Assembly: GCA_017459985.1 (NCBI GenBank)
Contig: JAFUBX010000031.1
Coordinates: forward strand, 1-64,000
From: Parasporobacterium sp.
GTDB lineage: Bacteria > Bacillota > Clostridia > Lachnospirales > Lachnospiraceae
DNA length: 64,000 nt
Direction: 5' to 3'
The position numbers and the translations under genes are program-made. Numbering within the stretch: the stretch's first letter is position 1; each line of letters opens with the position of its first letter. Shown one piece after another: positions 8,720 to 17,651 of this stretch. Under the pieces are notes generated by a model that was given only the letters and a program-made list of their open reading frames with translations, made no database searches and had not been told where the DNA came from.

Positions 8720-9901
8720 TTATCCCATCGCTCCTTTCCGGATGGTCAGATCCTCCCCGGTCCTTCGCAGTCCGGGCGGATCGCTGCTGTCATATTCAAA
8801 CAGGGTTCCGAGCCGGATCTCTCCCTGTTCCACCCCCTTCACCTGGGAGATATTGAGAACCTTCCGGCTCCCGTCCTTCAGCCTTCCCAGATGCACCAGG
8901 ATATCCAGAGCCGACGCGATCTGGCTTCTTACCGCCGCCATCGGCAGATCTTCCCCCGCCATCAGGGTCATAACCTCCAGCCGGGAAAGCATATCCCGGG
9001 GAGAATTGCCGTGACCGGTGGACAAACTGCCGTCATGACCGGTATTCATGGCCTGCAGCATATCCAGGGCTTCTGCTCCCCGGACTTCTCCCACAACGAT
9101 CCGATCCGGACGCATCCGGAGAGACGTGCGGATCAGATCCCGGATGGTGACGGCATTCTCCCCTTCGGTATTGGCCTGGCGGCATTCCAGACTGACCAGA
9201 TTGCTGATATGCCGGATCCTCAGCTCTGCCGAATCTTCGATGGTGATGATCCGCTCGTCCGCCGGAATAAAATCCGAAAGCGCATTCAGAAATGTGGTCT
9301 TTCCGGAACCGGTTCCGCCACTGATAAAAATGTTGTAGCCGTTTTCCACCAGCTGATGCAGAAACTGCGCCGCCTCCCTCGTGATGGATTCCAATGAGAT
9401 CAGGGTCTCCATGGTGATGGACCGTTCCGGAAATTTACGGATCGTAACCACCGGGCCATTGATGGCCACCGGACCCAGCACAATGTTGACCCGGGATCCG
9501 TCTTTCAGCCTGGTGTCCAGGATCGGTGAGGCTTCGTTGACCCGTTTATTGGCCCTGGCGGCGATACTCTGAATCACATCCATCAGCTTTTCTTCCGAGC
9601 TGAACTGTCCCTGGTACCGGAACAGCTTTCCCTTCTTCTCAATAAAGATCCGGTCGTATCCGTTGACCATGATCTCCGTGATCTCCTCCCGTTCCAGGAT
9701 CTCCTGCAGAATATCCAGACCCCGGATAGAATGAAACAGGTCCCTGCTGATCTTCATCTTCTCCTTCAGGGAAACGGGCCGGTGCTCATACTCTTCCATC
9801 ACCATGGATGTGATGACTCCGTTCAGGTCCTCATCACTGAGATCCTTCGACAGATCGATCCGGCTGATCAGACGATTCTTTAATTCTTCATTCTGTATCA
9901 A
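8720..9901 (-). CDS. tadA: TadA/CpaF-family pilus assembly ATPase
   Basis: About 393 residues. It has the CpaF N-terminal helical domain, then the secretion ATPase core: Walker A SGGTGSGKTTFLN (about residue 195), the Asp box TIEDSAEL, Walker B RIVVGEVRGAEA, and the His box GHDGSLSTGHGNS. It powers pilin polymerisation at the cytoplasmic face. No ATG is available near the N-terminus. A TTG at 9901 has GGAGG with a six-base spacer and overlaps the tadZ-like gene by 14 bases; another TTG twelve codons upstream has a poorly spaced AAAGGA. The first is preferred. Confidence 0.9.
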   Translation of the reverse strand: MIQNEELKNRLISRIDLSKDLSDEDLNGVITSMVMEEYEHRPVSLKEKMKISRDLFHSIRGLDILQEILEREEITEIMVNGYDRIFIEKKGKLFRYQGQFSSEEKLMDVIQSIAARANKRVNEASPILDTRLKDGSRVNIVLGPVAINGPVVTIRKFPERSITMETLISLESITREAAQFLHQLVENGYNIFISGGTGSGKTTFLNALSDFIPADERIITIEDSAELRIRHISNLVSLECRQANTEGENAVTIRDLIRTSLRMRPDRIVVGEVRGAEALDMLQAMNTGHDGSLSTGHGNSPRDMLSRLEVMTLMAGEDLPMAAVRSQIASALDILVHLGRLKDGSRKVLNISQVKGVEQGEIRLGTLFEYDSSDPPGLRRTGEDLTIRKGAMG

Positions 9902-10913
9902 GCTGTACCTCCAGGATCCGTTCCTGATATGATTCAAATCCTTTTGCAGCGAAGAAGCGGCGGAACTGCCGCAGCTTTGCCGAAGAGCGTTCTCTTCGCC
10001 GTTCCTGTCCTGCTGCTGCAGAGGTCAGGACACTCCGGTAGGTCCTGCTGTCATCATACGGCAAGGCCGGGATATAGAGATTGCCGTATGATAACACCAC
10101 ATCCGCGATTTTCCAGCTGAAGGCTGACATATCGATTAGAATTAATTGATAGTTCCCGGCAATGGACGCTGCTTTCAGGAACCCCGGCCACTCTTCCTCG
10201 CCAAGCACTTCCAGATCGTCCATATTGTCCGGGCCTGTCAGAACATCCATTGTTCCCAGGGTCCCGCATTTTTGTTTCAGGACCTCCCCCAGTTTTGAGG
10301 GACTGTTTTTGTAGCAGTAGATCACATCCGTGACCCCGGAGTCCTTCCCCGGATCCTCCGGATCCGAAAACCCGGAGAACTGCTCCAGATTGATATACAG
10401 GACCCGTCCCTGGTCTTTCGCCAGAACCTGCGCCGCCTGCGGATGGCTGACCTTATCCGCGGGCGAGTAGATCCCGCTGACATGCAGATCCGCCGGATCC
10501 GGGAGCTCTCCGGGACTGCCCTTTTTCTCCACCAGGATCTCATCGATCTCTGCGAGGATCTTTTCCATGGACTGATATTTCTCAATGATCCGCACGTTGC
10601 TGCCGCAGCCCTTTTCCTCCAGGATCTTCCGCAGTCTGCCGGCGCTGTGCTGCTCTCCCAGGAAGAGCACAATCAGATCATTCATTTTCATAGCCGTTAA
10701 CAAGTCTGTGTTATTTAAGCTGACTAAAGAAATCATATCCTCCGGGGATAACAGCACAGCATCTATCTTATCTGGCGACTGTTTTGCCAGTATCGAAAGA
10801 TCCGTAAATCCTTCCGCCCGGAAACTCAGATGTTTCCGGGATTCTGTATAAGCTAAAAAGCGTTCTAAATAATCCCGGCAGACGTCGTAGACTGCCAAAA
10901 CATATTTTGCCAA
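9888..10913 (-). CDS. TadZ/CpaE-like protein with degenerate P-loop
   Basis: 341 residues, first gene of the Tad operon. The N-terminal 130 residues look like a receiver-like domain, as in CpaE/TadZ. The second half resembles a MinD/ParA fold (GRVLYINLEQFSGF, YQLILIDMSAF), but where a Walker A GKGGVGKT would be expected it reads GIYSPADKVSHPQ, with no Gly-Lys-Thr. It probably cannot hydrolyse ATP and may act as a localisation factor. The start is TTG at 10913 with AAAGGAG seven bases upstream; no ATG is close. The leader of about 80 bases begins at the promoter at 11000-11028. Confidence 0.7.
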   Translation of the reverse strand: MAKYVLAVYDVCRDYLERFLAYTESRKHLSFRAEGFTDLSILAKQSPDKIDAVLLSPEDMISLVSLNNTDLLTAMKMNDLIVLFLGEQHSAGRLRKILEEKGCGSNVRIIEKYQSMEKILAEIDEILVEKKGSPGELPDPADLHVSGIYSPADKVSHPQAAQVLAKDQGRVLYINLEQFSGFSDPEDPGKDSGVTDVIYCYKNSPSKLGEVLKQKCGTLGTMDVLTGPDNMDDLEVLGEEEWPGFLKAASIAGNYQLILIDMSAFSWKIADVVLSYGNLYIPALPYDDSRTYRSVLTSAAAGQERRRERSSAKLRQFRRFFAAKGFESYQERILEVQLDTE

Positions 10914-10999
10914 TTTTCTTCTCCTTTTATGAACTTGTTCCAGGTATTCCGGCTGTTGGAAGTGACAGTCCGGCCGCTCCCGGAAAAGAGCGTGACAGG

Positions 11000-11028
11000 A
11001 TAATAAAACACCGTCTGAGCAAAGTCAA
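11000..11028 (-). promoter_or_regulatory. Sigma-A promoter of the Tad pilus operon
   Basis: On the minus strand TTGACT (11023-11028) is followed after 17 bases by TATTAT (11000-11005), a near-consensus housekeeping promoter. Transcription should start near 10993, about 80 bases before the TTG start of the tadZ-like gene. No other strong promoter is seen inside the tightly packed operon. Confidence 0.75.
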
Positions 11029-11047
11029 TACGGTGTCTTAAAGTTTG

Positions 11048-11070
11048 TAGAAAGTGCCGGTAAATCCGGC
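11048..11070 (-). terminator. Probable terminator of the aromatic operon
   Basis: Minus strand GCCGG-ATTTA-CCGGC followed by ACTTTCT lies 33 bases after the stop of the radical SAM gene and just upstream of the Tad promoter. The stem is only five base pairs and the T tract is broken, so termination may be partial. Confidence 0.45.
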
Positions 11071-11102
11071 TTGTACAACGTTTTCTGTAAGAATGCAGCC
11101 TG

Positions 11103-12806
11103 TCATACAGATTCCGGATCCACCCGGCGGACCGCCGCATTATGGTCCAGAGGGCTGCGGTGTCCGTAATCGAATTCCAGGAAGATCGGTTCCGGAGACG
11201 GATGTAAGATCTGCTCTGCCTTTTCCTGATCCACCGGATAGAAGAAAACCTCTACATGATAATCTCTGGTGGTCCTGAGCCTTCGGATCTGCCTGCGGAA
11301 GGGCTCCGGATCCAGGGCAAAGGCAGGCCGTTTTTTCAGGTTTTCCCGGAGATACAAGTCATACGTCAGCAGTTCCCGGTAGAGTCCGGTTCTCTCCGGA
11401 CAGATGCCGGAGATAAACTGCAGGAGCACCTGATATCTTGCCTCCCGGGAGGGGCTGTTCACAAAAAAGCCCTGCTGCTCATAATATCCGGCCAGCTGCT
11501 CATACAGCTCAGAGGCAGAGGAAAACTCCCTTTGAAGGACCTCCAGGGTCTTTGTAAACTGACGGCTGTTATAATAGACCTCCACCATTTCTTCGAGCCG
11601 TTTCAGCTTCAGGATCTCTTTGTAGCTCATCCATTCTGTGCTGAGCACCTCATAGGGCGGATCCGTTCTGTAAAGAATGTGATATTTATCCGCATCCGTA
11701 TACATGGAAGATCCCTTCAGGACCTTTAAAAATCCCAGCTGCAGCTGGGCCGGATGCATCTGATAGACGTCATCGAAACTCTTCCGGAACCTTTGCGGTC
11801 CTTCAAAGGGAAGTCCCGCGATCAGGTCCAGATGGATATGGACCGTTCCCATCTCATAAATCCGTTTCACCACTTGCCGGAGCCGTTCCAGATCCATCGT
11901 TCTGTGAATGGCACGGATCGTTTCCGGATGGGTGGTCTGCACGCCGATCTCCAGCTGGATCAACCCCGGCCGCATCCGGGACATCAGCGCAAGCTCCTCC
12001 TCCGTAATCAGATCTCCCGCCACTTCAAAATGGAAATTCGTCACCTGATTATCATGTTCTGCCAGATAGGTCAGGATCCCCATGGTATGGTCCCGGTCCG
12101 CGTTGAAGGTCCGGTCCACAAATTTCACCTGTTTCACCCGGTGATCCAGAAAGAACTGCAGTTCCGGATATACCTTCTCCAGCGACCTCAGCCGCACCTT
12201 TCGGGAAACAGAAGACAGACAGTAACTGCACCGGAAAGGGCAGCCACGGCTGGACTCGTAATACAGGATTTTATGCTCCAGTTCCCGGAGTACCTCTTCA
12301 TTGTAGAAAAACGGGATCTCATCCATGGAAAGCAAGGGCCGGTCCCCGGTCCGGAGGATCCGGTCAGTCCGGACACATAGTCCCGGGATCCGGGTCAGAT
12401 CCTTCCTGTGAAGAACATAATGCTCCAGCACCAGCTCCCGGAAAGTCGCCTCTCCTTCCCCCAGGAGAATCCCTTTCACCTCAGGATGATCCTCAAGAAT
12501 CCTTTCCGGATCAAAGGAGACCTCCGGTCCGCCCAGCCACAGCTGCGCATCCGGAAGCACCTTCTTCAGATCCGGGAACAGGCCCCGGATAAAGTTCCAG
12601 TTCCAGATATAACAGGAAAACATGATGACATCCGGAGTTTCTTCATAGATTCCGGCCAGCACATCTTCCGCGTAATGATTGATGGTATATTCCCGGATCC
12701 GGACTTCGGTATCTTCCGGCGTCTCCCCGAGATAAGCCTTCAGCAGCCGGAGGGCCGGATTGAAATGAATGTATTTGGTATTGACCGCTGCAAGAAGGAT
12801 CTTCAT
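11103..12806 (-). CDS. B12-binding-domain radical SAM protein (DUF4080 type)
   Basis: 567 residues. The N-terminal 130 residues form a B12-binding-like Rossmann domain (MKILLAAVNTKYIHFNPAL, WLGGPEVSF). The radical SAM core starts at about residue 185 with CPFRCSYC, the cluster-binding CxxxCxxC, and includes LIQLEIGVQT and HLDLIAGLP. The C-terminal 170 residues match DUF4080. The substrate is unknown. It is the last gene of the aro operon, eight bases after aroE-aroK, with only a distant AGGAG, so it may rely on coupling. Being cotranscribed does not show a role in aromatic synthesis. Confidence 0.85.
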   Translation of the reverse strand: MKILLAAVNTKYIHFNPALRLLKAYLGETPEDTEVRIREYTINHYAEDVLAGIYEETPDVIMFSCYIWNWNFIRGLFPDLKKVLPDAQLWLGGPEVSFDPERILEDHPEVKGILLGEGEATFRELVLEHYVLHRKDLTRIPGLCVRTDRILRTGDRPLLSMDEIPFFYNEEVLRELEHKILYYESSRGCPFRCSYCLSSVSRKVRLRSLEKVYPELQFFLDHRVKQVKFVDRTFNADRDHTMGILTYLAEHDNQVTNFHFEVAGDLITEEELALMSRMRPGLIQLEIGVQTTHPETIRAIHRTMDLERLRQVVKRIYEMGTVHIHLDLIAGLPFEGPQRFRKSFDDVYQMHPAQLQLGFLKVLKGSSMYTDADKYHILYRTDPPYEVLSTEWMSYKEILKLKRLEEMVEVYYNSRQFTKTLEVLQREFSSASELYEQLAGYYEQQGFFVNSPSREARYQVLLQFISGICPERTGLYRELLTYDLYLRENLKKRPAFALDPEPFRRQIRRLRTTRDYHVEVFFYPVDQEKAEQILHPSPEPIFLEFDYGHRSPLDHNAAVRRVDPESV

Positions 12807-12814
12807 CGTCTGCG

Positions 12815-14065
12815 CTAAGCTCCTTCCCTCAGCCGGAGGATCCGGTCCGCAGTCTCCTCCGGGGTTCCGGAATTCAATACTGTATAGTCCGCAAACCGTT
12901 CATAAAGGGATCTCCGGGTTTCGAAAAGTTTTTGTGCTCCCTCCATCTGAGACAGGGGCCGTCCCTCGGAGGGCAGCAGATGAAGATCCCTGCGGATCCA
13001 GAAAATCTCGCCGTTCTGATGCAGCAGAGGATAATTCTCCGCCACGGTCACACAGCCTCCTCCGGTGGACAGGATGCAGCCGGATCTTCCGGCGTACCGT
13101 TTCAGAAGTTCCGTCTCCATCCGGCGAAATGCCGGTTCTCCCCGGGATGTGATGCATTCTGCCGGAGAGATTCCGTAGTCCTGTGTAAACAGCTCGTCCA
13201 TCTCCAGAATTTCTTTTCCGGTTTTCTCTCCCAGAATCCGGGCAACGGAGGTTTTGCCGCACCCTGGCATACCGATCAGGATCAGATTGTGCATTTCCGA
13301 TTCCAGTGCCTTTACGATTCTTCCGATCACTTCCTCTTCGGATTCCCGGGATCCGGAGATCCCCCGGTCCTGAAGAAACCAGTCGCTGCTTCTTTTGGCC
13401 TGCGCGGCCAGCATGGAAAGCCCGTTCGCAGTGAGAATCCCCTGTTTCTCCGCCTGCATCATCAGAGCCGTCCGGGCCGGATTGTAGATAATATCCAGCA
13501 CCGCCTCCAGATCCGGAAACGGTTCCAGATCCAAAGGACTGTTCCCCTGCTCCGGATACATTCCCACCGGTGTCGTATTTACGATCAGCGATGCATCCCG
13601 GTGCTGCTCCAGGTTCCCATAATGATCCGGGCCCCTCCGGCTGATCACCACCGGCCGGGTGCCCTCCTGTTCCAGGACATACCGGACTGCCGCACAGGCT
13701 CCGCCGTTTCCCAGGATCAGCACCTTCTTTCCTCTGACCGGGATGCGGATCCCCTGCAGCAGATACCAGAATCCGTATGCATCCGTATTATCCCCGAAAA
13801 TGGTTCCGTCCGGTTTCCGGACCAGGGTATTGACGCTCCCGATTCTCTGGGCAGCGGATGACAGCCCGGCGCAGTAGGGAATCACGTCTTTTTTATAGGG
13901 AATCGTCACATTCAGACCATCCCAGTCCCCCTTCGTCAGAAACGCTTCCAGTTCCTCCGGCTTTTTTTCATATAGCCGGTACTCATATTCTCCCAGCAGG
14001 CTGTGAATCTTCGGAGAATAACTGTGTCCCAGGGTCCTGCCCAGAAGACCGCATTGAAGTGCCAT
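12815..14065 (-). CDS. aroE-aroK: Shikimate dehydrogenase-shikimate kinase fusion
   Basis: 416 residues, two enzymes in one chain. Residues 1-250 are AroE: shikimate-binding HSYSPKIH, catalytic Lys in VTIPYKKD, Asp in GDNTDAYGF, NADP loop GNGGACAA, and NTTPVGMYP. Residues 260-416 are AroK: P-loop GMPGCGKTS, EMDEL in place of the usual DxD region, FRRMETELL, STGGGC, and the lid Arg in EGRPLS. It would reduce 3-dehydroshikimate and then phosphorylate shikimate, the steps between AroD and AroA. All key residues are present, so both halves should be active. It starts 18 bases after the pheA stop. Confidence 0.92.
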   Translation of the reverse strand: MALQCGLLGRTLGHSYSPKIHSLLGEYEYRLYEKKPEELEAFLTKGDWDGLNVTIPYKKDVIPYCAGLSSAAQRIGSVNTLVRKPDGTIFGDNTDAYGFWYLLQGIRIPVRGKKVLILGNGGACAAVRYVLEQEGTRPVVISRRGPDHYGNLEQHRDASLIVNTTPVGMYPEQGNSPLDLEPFPDLEAVLDIIYNPARTALMMQAEKQGILTANGLSMLAAQAKRSSDWFLQDRGISGSRESEEEVIGRIVKALESEMHNLILIGMPGCGKTSVARILGEKTGKEILEMDELFTQDYGISPAECITSRGEPAFRRMETELLKRYAGRSGCILSTGGGCVTVAENYPLLHQNGEIFWIRRDLHLLPSEGRPLSQMEGAQKLFETRRSLYERFADYTVLNSGTPEETADRILRLREGA

Positions 14066-14083
14066 TGCTTATTTACTCCCTGA

Positions 14084-15244
14084 TCAGATGATCTCACTGT
14101 AGCTTCCCAGATAGGTAAAGCTCTCACATATGGTATCCATTTCCGCGATCAGCTGCAGCAGCGAAGGCGAATACACCGGCACATCCAGATCGAAATAAAA
14201 CCGGAATTCGAAATCCCGGTCCGGGATCGGACGGCTTTCCAGTTTATTCAAGTTGATTCCCAGCGCATTAAACCGGGACAGAACTTTATACAAAGCTCCC
14301 TGCTCATGGGATAATGTCATCATCAGGCTGGTCCGGTCAGCTCCCGGATAGATCTCCAGATTCTTGGAAATGCAGATAAACCGGGTATAATTGTTGCCCT
14401 GATTCTGCACCGAATCCCGGAGGCTGGAAAGACCGTATAATTTCGCACAGGGACGGGCGGACAGCGCCGCCAGGTCCTTCCGGTCGGATTCCGCGACCAG
14501 TTTCGCCGCAATGGCTGTATTCTCGCAGGGAACGATCTTCACGTTCTTCAGGGTCTGCAAAAATTCGGAGCACTGGGCGATGGCCTGCTCGTGGGAATAG
14601 ATCTCCCGGATATCGGAAAGGGAGGTGCCCGGTTTGACCAGCAGATTATGATCGACTTTAACCCGCACGCTTCGTACGATCCGGAACCGGTGGCTTTGCA
14701 TCAGGTCGTATACCGCATTGACGGAACCGGCGGTGCTGTTTTCCAGAGGAACGATCCCATAGCGGCACAGCCCCTTCTCCACTGCGGAGAAGACCGCGTC
14801 AAAGCTTGCGAAATACATAATATTGGCATTGCGGAACAGCTTGTCACAGGCGATCTGGGAATTGGCTCCCTCCACACCCTGGCAGGCGACGGCTGCTTCC
14901 GCCGGGAACAGCTGCGCAGTGGTCTCAATGGCGTTCCGGATCTCTTCCACCAGCTCATTTTGAGTTCCGATCAGTCTGTTCTGATATCCCCGGCTCAGCT
15001 CAAACATGATGCTGTATAATTGCCGGACGGAATCGTGCAGTTCCTGCGGCACAAGGTCTGCGATCTCGTTCAGTTTCCGTCGTTCCAGGCTGCTGTCCAG
15101 GACCGGAAGTCCCTGTTCCTTCTTGCAGACTGCGATTTTTCCTGCAGCTTCCATCCGCTTTGTAAACAGGGCTGCGATCTCCTGGTCGATCTTCCGGATC
15201 GTCTCTCTGTTGCTCTCTAACGTGTTGTTTTCCTTTGTTTTCAT
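14084..15244 (-). CDS. pheA: Bifunctional chorismate mutase / prephenate dehydratase
   Basis: About 386 residues: an AroQ-type chorismate mutase helical domain (residues 10-95, IRKIDQEIAALFTKRM), then prephenate dehydratase (CQGVEGANSQIAC, VPLENSTAGSV, NNYTRFICIS) and a C-terminal ACT domain with GALYKVLSRF and the Phe-binding ESRP motif. It makes phenylpyruvate for Phe synthesis and is probably feedback-inhibited by Phe. The ATG at 15244 has GAAGG close upstream; an ATG at 15268 directly after the aroC stop is possible but lacks a ribosome binding site. Its presence fits the Phe-rich leader peptide at the head of the operon. Confidence 0.92.
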   Translation of the reverse strand: MKTKENNTLESNRETIRKIDQEIAALFTKRMEAAGKIAVCKKEQGLPVLDSSLERRKLNEIADLVPQELHDSVRQLYSIMFELSRGYQNRLIGTQNELVEEIRNAIETTAQLFPAEAAVACQGVEGANSQIACDKLFRNANIMYFASFDAVFSAVEKGLCRYGIVPLENSTAGSVNAVYDLMQSHRFRIVRSVRVKVDHNLLVKPGTSLSDIREIYSHEQAIAQCSEFLQTLKNVKIVPCENTAIAAKLVAESDRKDLAALSARPCAKLYGLSSLRDSVQNQGNNYTRFICISKNLEIYPGADRTSLMMTLSHEQGALYKVLSRFNALGINLNKLESRPIPDRDFEFRFYFDLDVPVYSPSLLQLIAEMDTICESFTYLGSYSEII

Positions 15245-15271
15245 CTGGCCTTCGCTTTCTTTTCTCATGAT

Positions 15272-16336
15272 TTATGTACGACTATATGCAAGACAGGCAT
15301 CATACACCGCAATGGCAGCTGCCGCCTCAATGCAGGGCACGGCCCGTGGGACGATACAGGGATCGTGCCGGCCCCGGATCTTTAGAGTTGCCGGCTTCAT
15401 TTCCGTAAGATCCACCGTCTGCTGGGGTTTTCCGATGGAAGGAGTCGGCTTGAATGCTGCCCGGAAGATCAGGGGTTCCGAAGTGGTGATCCCCCCGAGA
15501 ATCCCGCCGGCATGATTGGTCAGCGCCCGGATTTTTCCCGCCCCGACATCATAGGCGTCATTATGCTCGCTTCCCCTTTTCTGTGCGGCGGCGAATCCGT
15601 CTCCGAATTCGATGCCCTTCACTGCGGGAATCCCGAATACGATCCCCGCGATCCGGTTTTCCATTCCGGAAAACATGGGGTCCCCCAGTCCGGCGGGAAG
15701 ACCTGTCACCATGCATTCCACGATCCCGCCCACCGAATCCTGTTCCTTCAGGGCCTCAGCAATGCGCTGCTGCATCCGTTCCCCCTGCTGATCGGAGACC
15801 GTGGGAAATGCCTTGTCCTCCAGAGATCTCTCAAAAACGCCCTCATCCTGGATATCGGCAATCGACCGGATCCGGGCGAATATCCGGATCCCCTTCTGCT
15901 CCAGGATCTGCAGGCAGATCCCGCCGGCAATACACAGCGGTGCTGTCAGACGTCCGGAAAAATGCCCGCCGCCCGCATAGTCCTGATATCCCCGGAACTT
16001 ATACTGGGCCGTCAGATCCGCATGACCGGGCCGTGGCTTTACTTTCAGTTCCTCATAATCTGAAGATCTGGTATTTGTATTTCGTATGATCGCCGTCACC
16101 GGAGCTCCGCAGGTGACATTGTCCACCAGGCCGGAAAGAAATTCCGGCTCATCCGCTTCCTTCCGGGGGGTGGAATACGCTGCGTTTCCCGGGGCCCTGC
16201 GTTTCAGGAACCGGGATAACCGTTCCTGATCAATGCGCACCCCCGCGGGAAGTCCTTCCAGTGTCATTCCGATCGCCGGGGAGTGGGACTGCCCGAAAAT
16301 GGTTACTCTCAGGATCTCTCCATAACTGCTGCTCAC
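15272..16336 (-). CDS. aroC: Chorismate synthase
   Basis: 354 residues, normal length. Family signatures include GQSHSPAIGMTLEGLPAG at the N-terminus, RPGHADLT, GGHFSGRLTAP and the C-terminal RGRHDPCIVPRAVP. It converts EPSP to chorismate with reduced FMN. The start is GTG at 16336, supported by GGAGG with a six-base spacer. The gene lies 15 bases after aroA and its stop is just before pheA. Confidence 0.95.
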   Translation of the reverse strand: MSSSYGEILRVTIFGQSHSPAIGMTLEGLPAGVRIDQERLSRFLKRRAPGNAAYSTPRKEADEPEFLSGLVDNVTCGAPVTAIIRNTNTRSSDYEELKVKPRPGHADLTAQYKFRGYQDYAGGGHFSGRLTAPLCIAGGICLQILEQKGIRIFARIRSIADIQDEGVFERSLEDKAFPTVSDQQGERMQQRIAEALKEQDSVGGIVECMVTGLPAGLGDPMFSGMENRIAGIVFGIPAVKGIEFGDGFAAAQKRGSEHNDAYDVGAGKIRALTNHAGGILGGITTSEPLIFRAAFKPTPSIGKPQQTVDLTEMKPATLKIRGRHDPCIVPRAVPCIEAAAAIAVYDACLAYSRT

Positions 16337-16351
16337 CTTGTTCCTCCATTT

Positions 16352-17635
16352 CTATGATTGGTCTGTCAGGTTCAGAGATTGCAGGTCCCTCCAGAAATCC
16401 GGATAGGACTTTGCGGCGCATTCCGCATTCTGTATGACCACTTCTTTGCGGCAGATCCCGGCAGCGACGGCACTGCTCATGGCGATCCGATGATCCTGAC
16501 AGGGATCGATTACGGCTCCGCCTTCCAGCTGCCCGGTCCCCTGGATGATCATCCCGTCCGGAGTTTCGGTAATCTCCGCTCCCAGGGACTTCAGCATACT
16601 GCAGGTCGACTCGATCCGGTCGGATTCCTTCATCCGAAGCCGCTGCGCGTGGTACACCCGGGTCGTCCCTTCTGCTGCCGCTGCCACAACGCACAGGACG
16701 GGAATGAGATCCGGGATCATGGATGCGTCGATGTCAATTCCTGTCAAAGCGCCTTTTTTTACAAAAACTGTATCCTGTTCCACCAAAACCACTGCGCCGA
16801 ATCTTTGCAGAACTTCCAGGATTCTCCGGTCTCCCTGGGCGGAATGGGGGGACAGATTCCCGGCTCTGATCCCTTCTTTGGAAAATGCGCCGGCGCAAAG
16901 AAAGAAGGCGGCGGAGGAATAATCGCCCTCCACAGATATCTCCTGCGGATTCTCCGGAATCAGATATCTTTGTCCTCCGAAGATCCGGTACCCGTCAGGA
17001 GCTTTCTCCAACCGGATCCCGAAGCGTCGGATCATCTGTTCTGTCAGAGCCAGATAATCCGCAGATTCCAGAGCTCCCTCAATCACGATCCGGCTGTCTC
17101 CGTCAAGGAGCGGAAGGGAAAACAAAAGGCCCGAGAAATATTGGGAGGAGATATTCCCGGGAAGGGAATAAATACCCGGTGTCAGCTGTCCTTTGCAGGA
17201 AAGCTCCTTTCCAGTTCTTCGGATCGTCATCCCGTGTTCCTGCAGCAGTGTCTCATATGGCTGCATGGGACGCTGCGAGAGTCTTCCCTCCATGACAAAA
17301 ACAGAAGCTCTCCCAAGGGCGCCCGTAAGCGGCAGGAGAAACCGCAACGTGGAACCGCTCTCCCTGCAGGGAAGGACCAAAGGGGTATCCTGAAGGATCC
17401 CGGACTTATCCTTGACCGGGGTCACCAGGATCCGGCGGCCTTCAACCTCAAATCCCGCCCCCAGGCCCTCAAGACAGTTCATGGTGGCCTCAATATCCGC
17501 AGAGATTCCCCGGCATCCGATCTCGGTGCTTTGCTCAGCCAGGGCGGCACAGATCAGCGCCCGGTGGGCAATCGATTTGGAAGAAGGGATCTGTACGGCC
17601 CCGGTTCTCGGTCCGGGAAGGATTGTCACATTCAT
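16352..17635 (-). CDS. aroA: 3-phosphoshikimate 1-carboxyvinyltransferase (EPSP synthase)
   Basis: 427 residues. The sequence has SKSIAHRALICAAL near the N-terminus, GNAxx-like GSTLRFLLPL (about residue 93), and the C-terminal KESDRI and DHRIAMS motifs of EPSP synthases. It joins PEP to shikimate-3-phosphate. AGGAGG lies nine bases before the ATG. It sits 16 bases downstream of aroB in the aro operon. Confidence 0.95.
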   Translation of the reverse strand: MNVTILPGPRTGAVQIPSSKSIAHRALICAALAEQSTEIGCRGISADIEATMNCLEGLGAGFEVEGRRILVTPVKDKSGILQDTPLVLPCRESGSTLRFLLPLTGALGRASVFVMEGRLSQRPMQPYETLLQEHGMTIRRTGKELSCKGQLTPGIYSLPGNISSQYFSGLLFSLPLLDGDSRIVIEGALESADYLALTEQMIRRFGIRLEKAPDGYRIFGGQRYLIPENPQEISVEGDYSSAAFFLCAGAFSKEGIRAGNLSPHSAQGDRRILEVLQRFGAVVLVEQDTVFVKKGALTGIDIDASMIPDLIPVLCVVAAAAEGTTRVYHAQRLRMKESDRIESTCSMLKSLGAEITETPDGMIIQGTGQLEGGAVIDPCQDHRIAMSSAVAAGICRKEVVIQNAECAAKSYPDFWRDLQSLNLTDQS

Positions 17636-17651
17636 CTTCCGGTTCCTCCTA

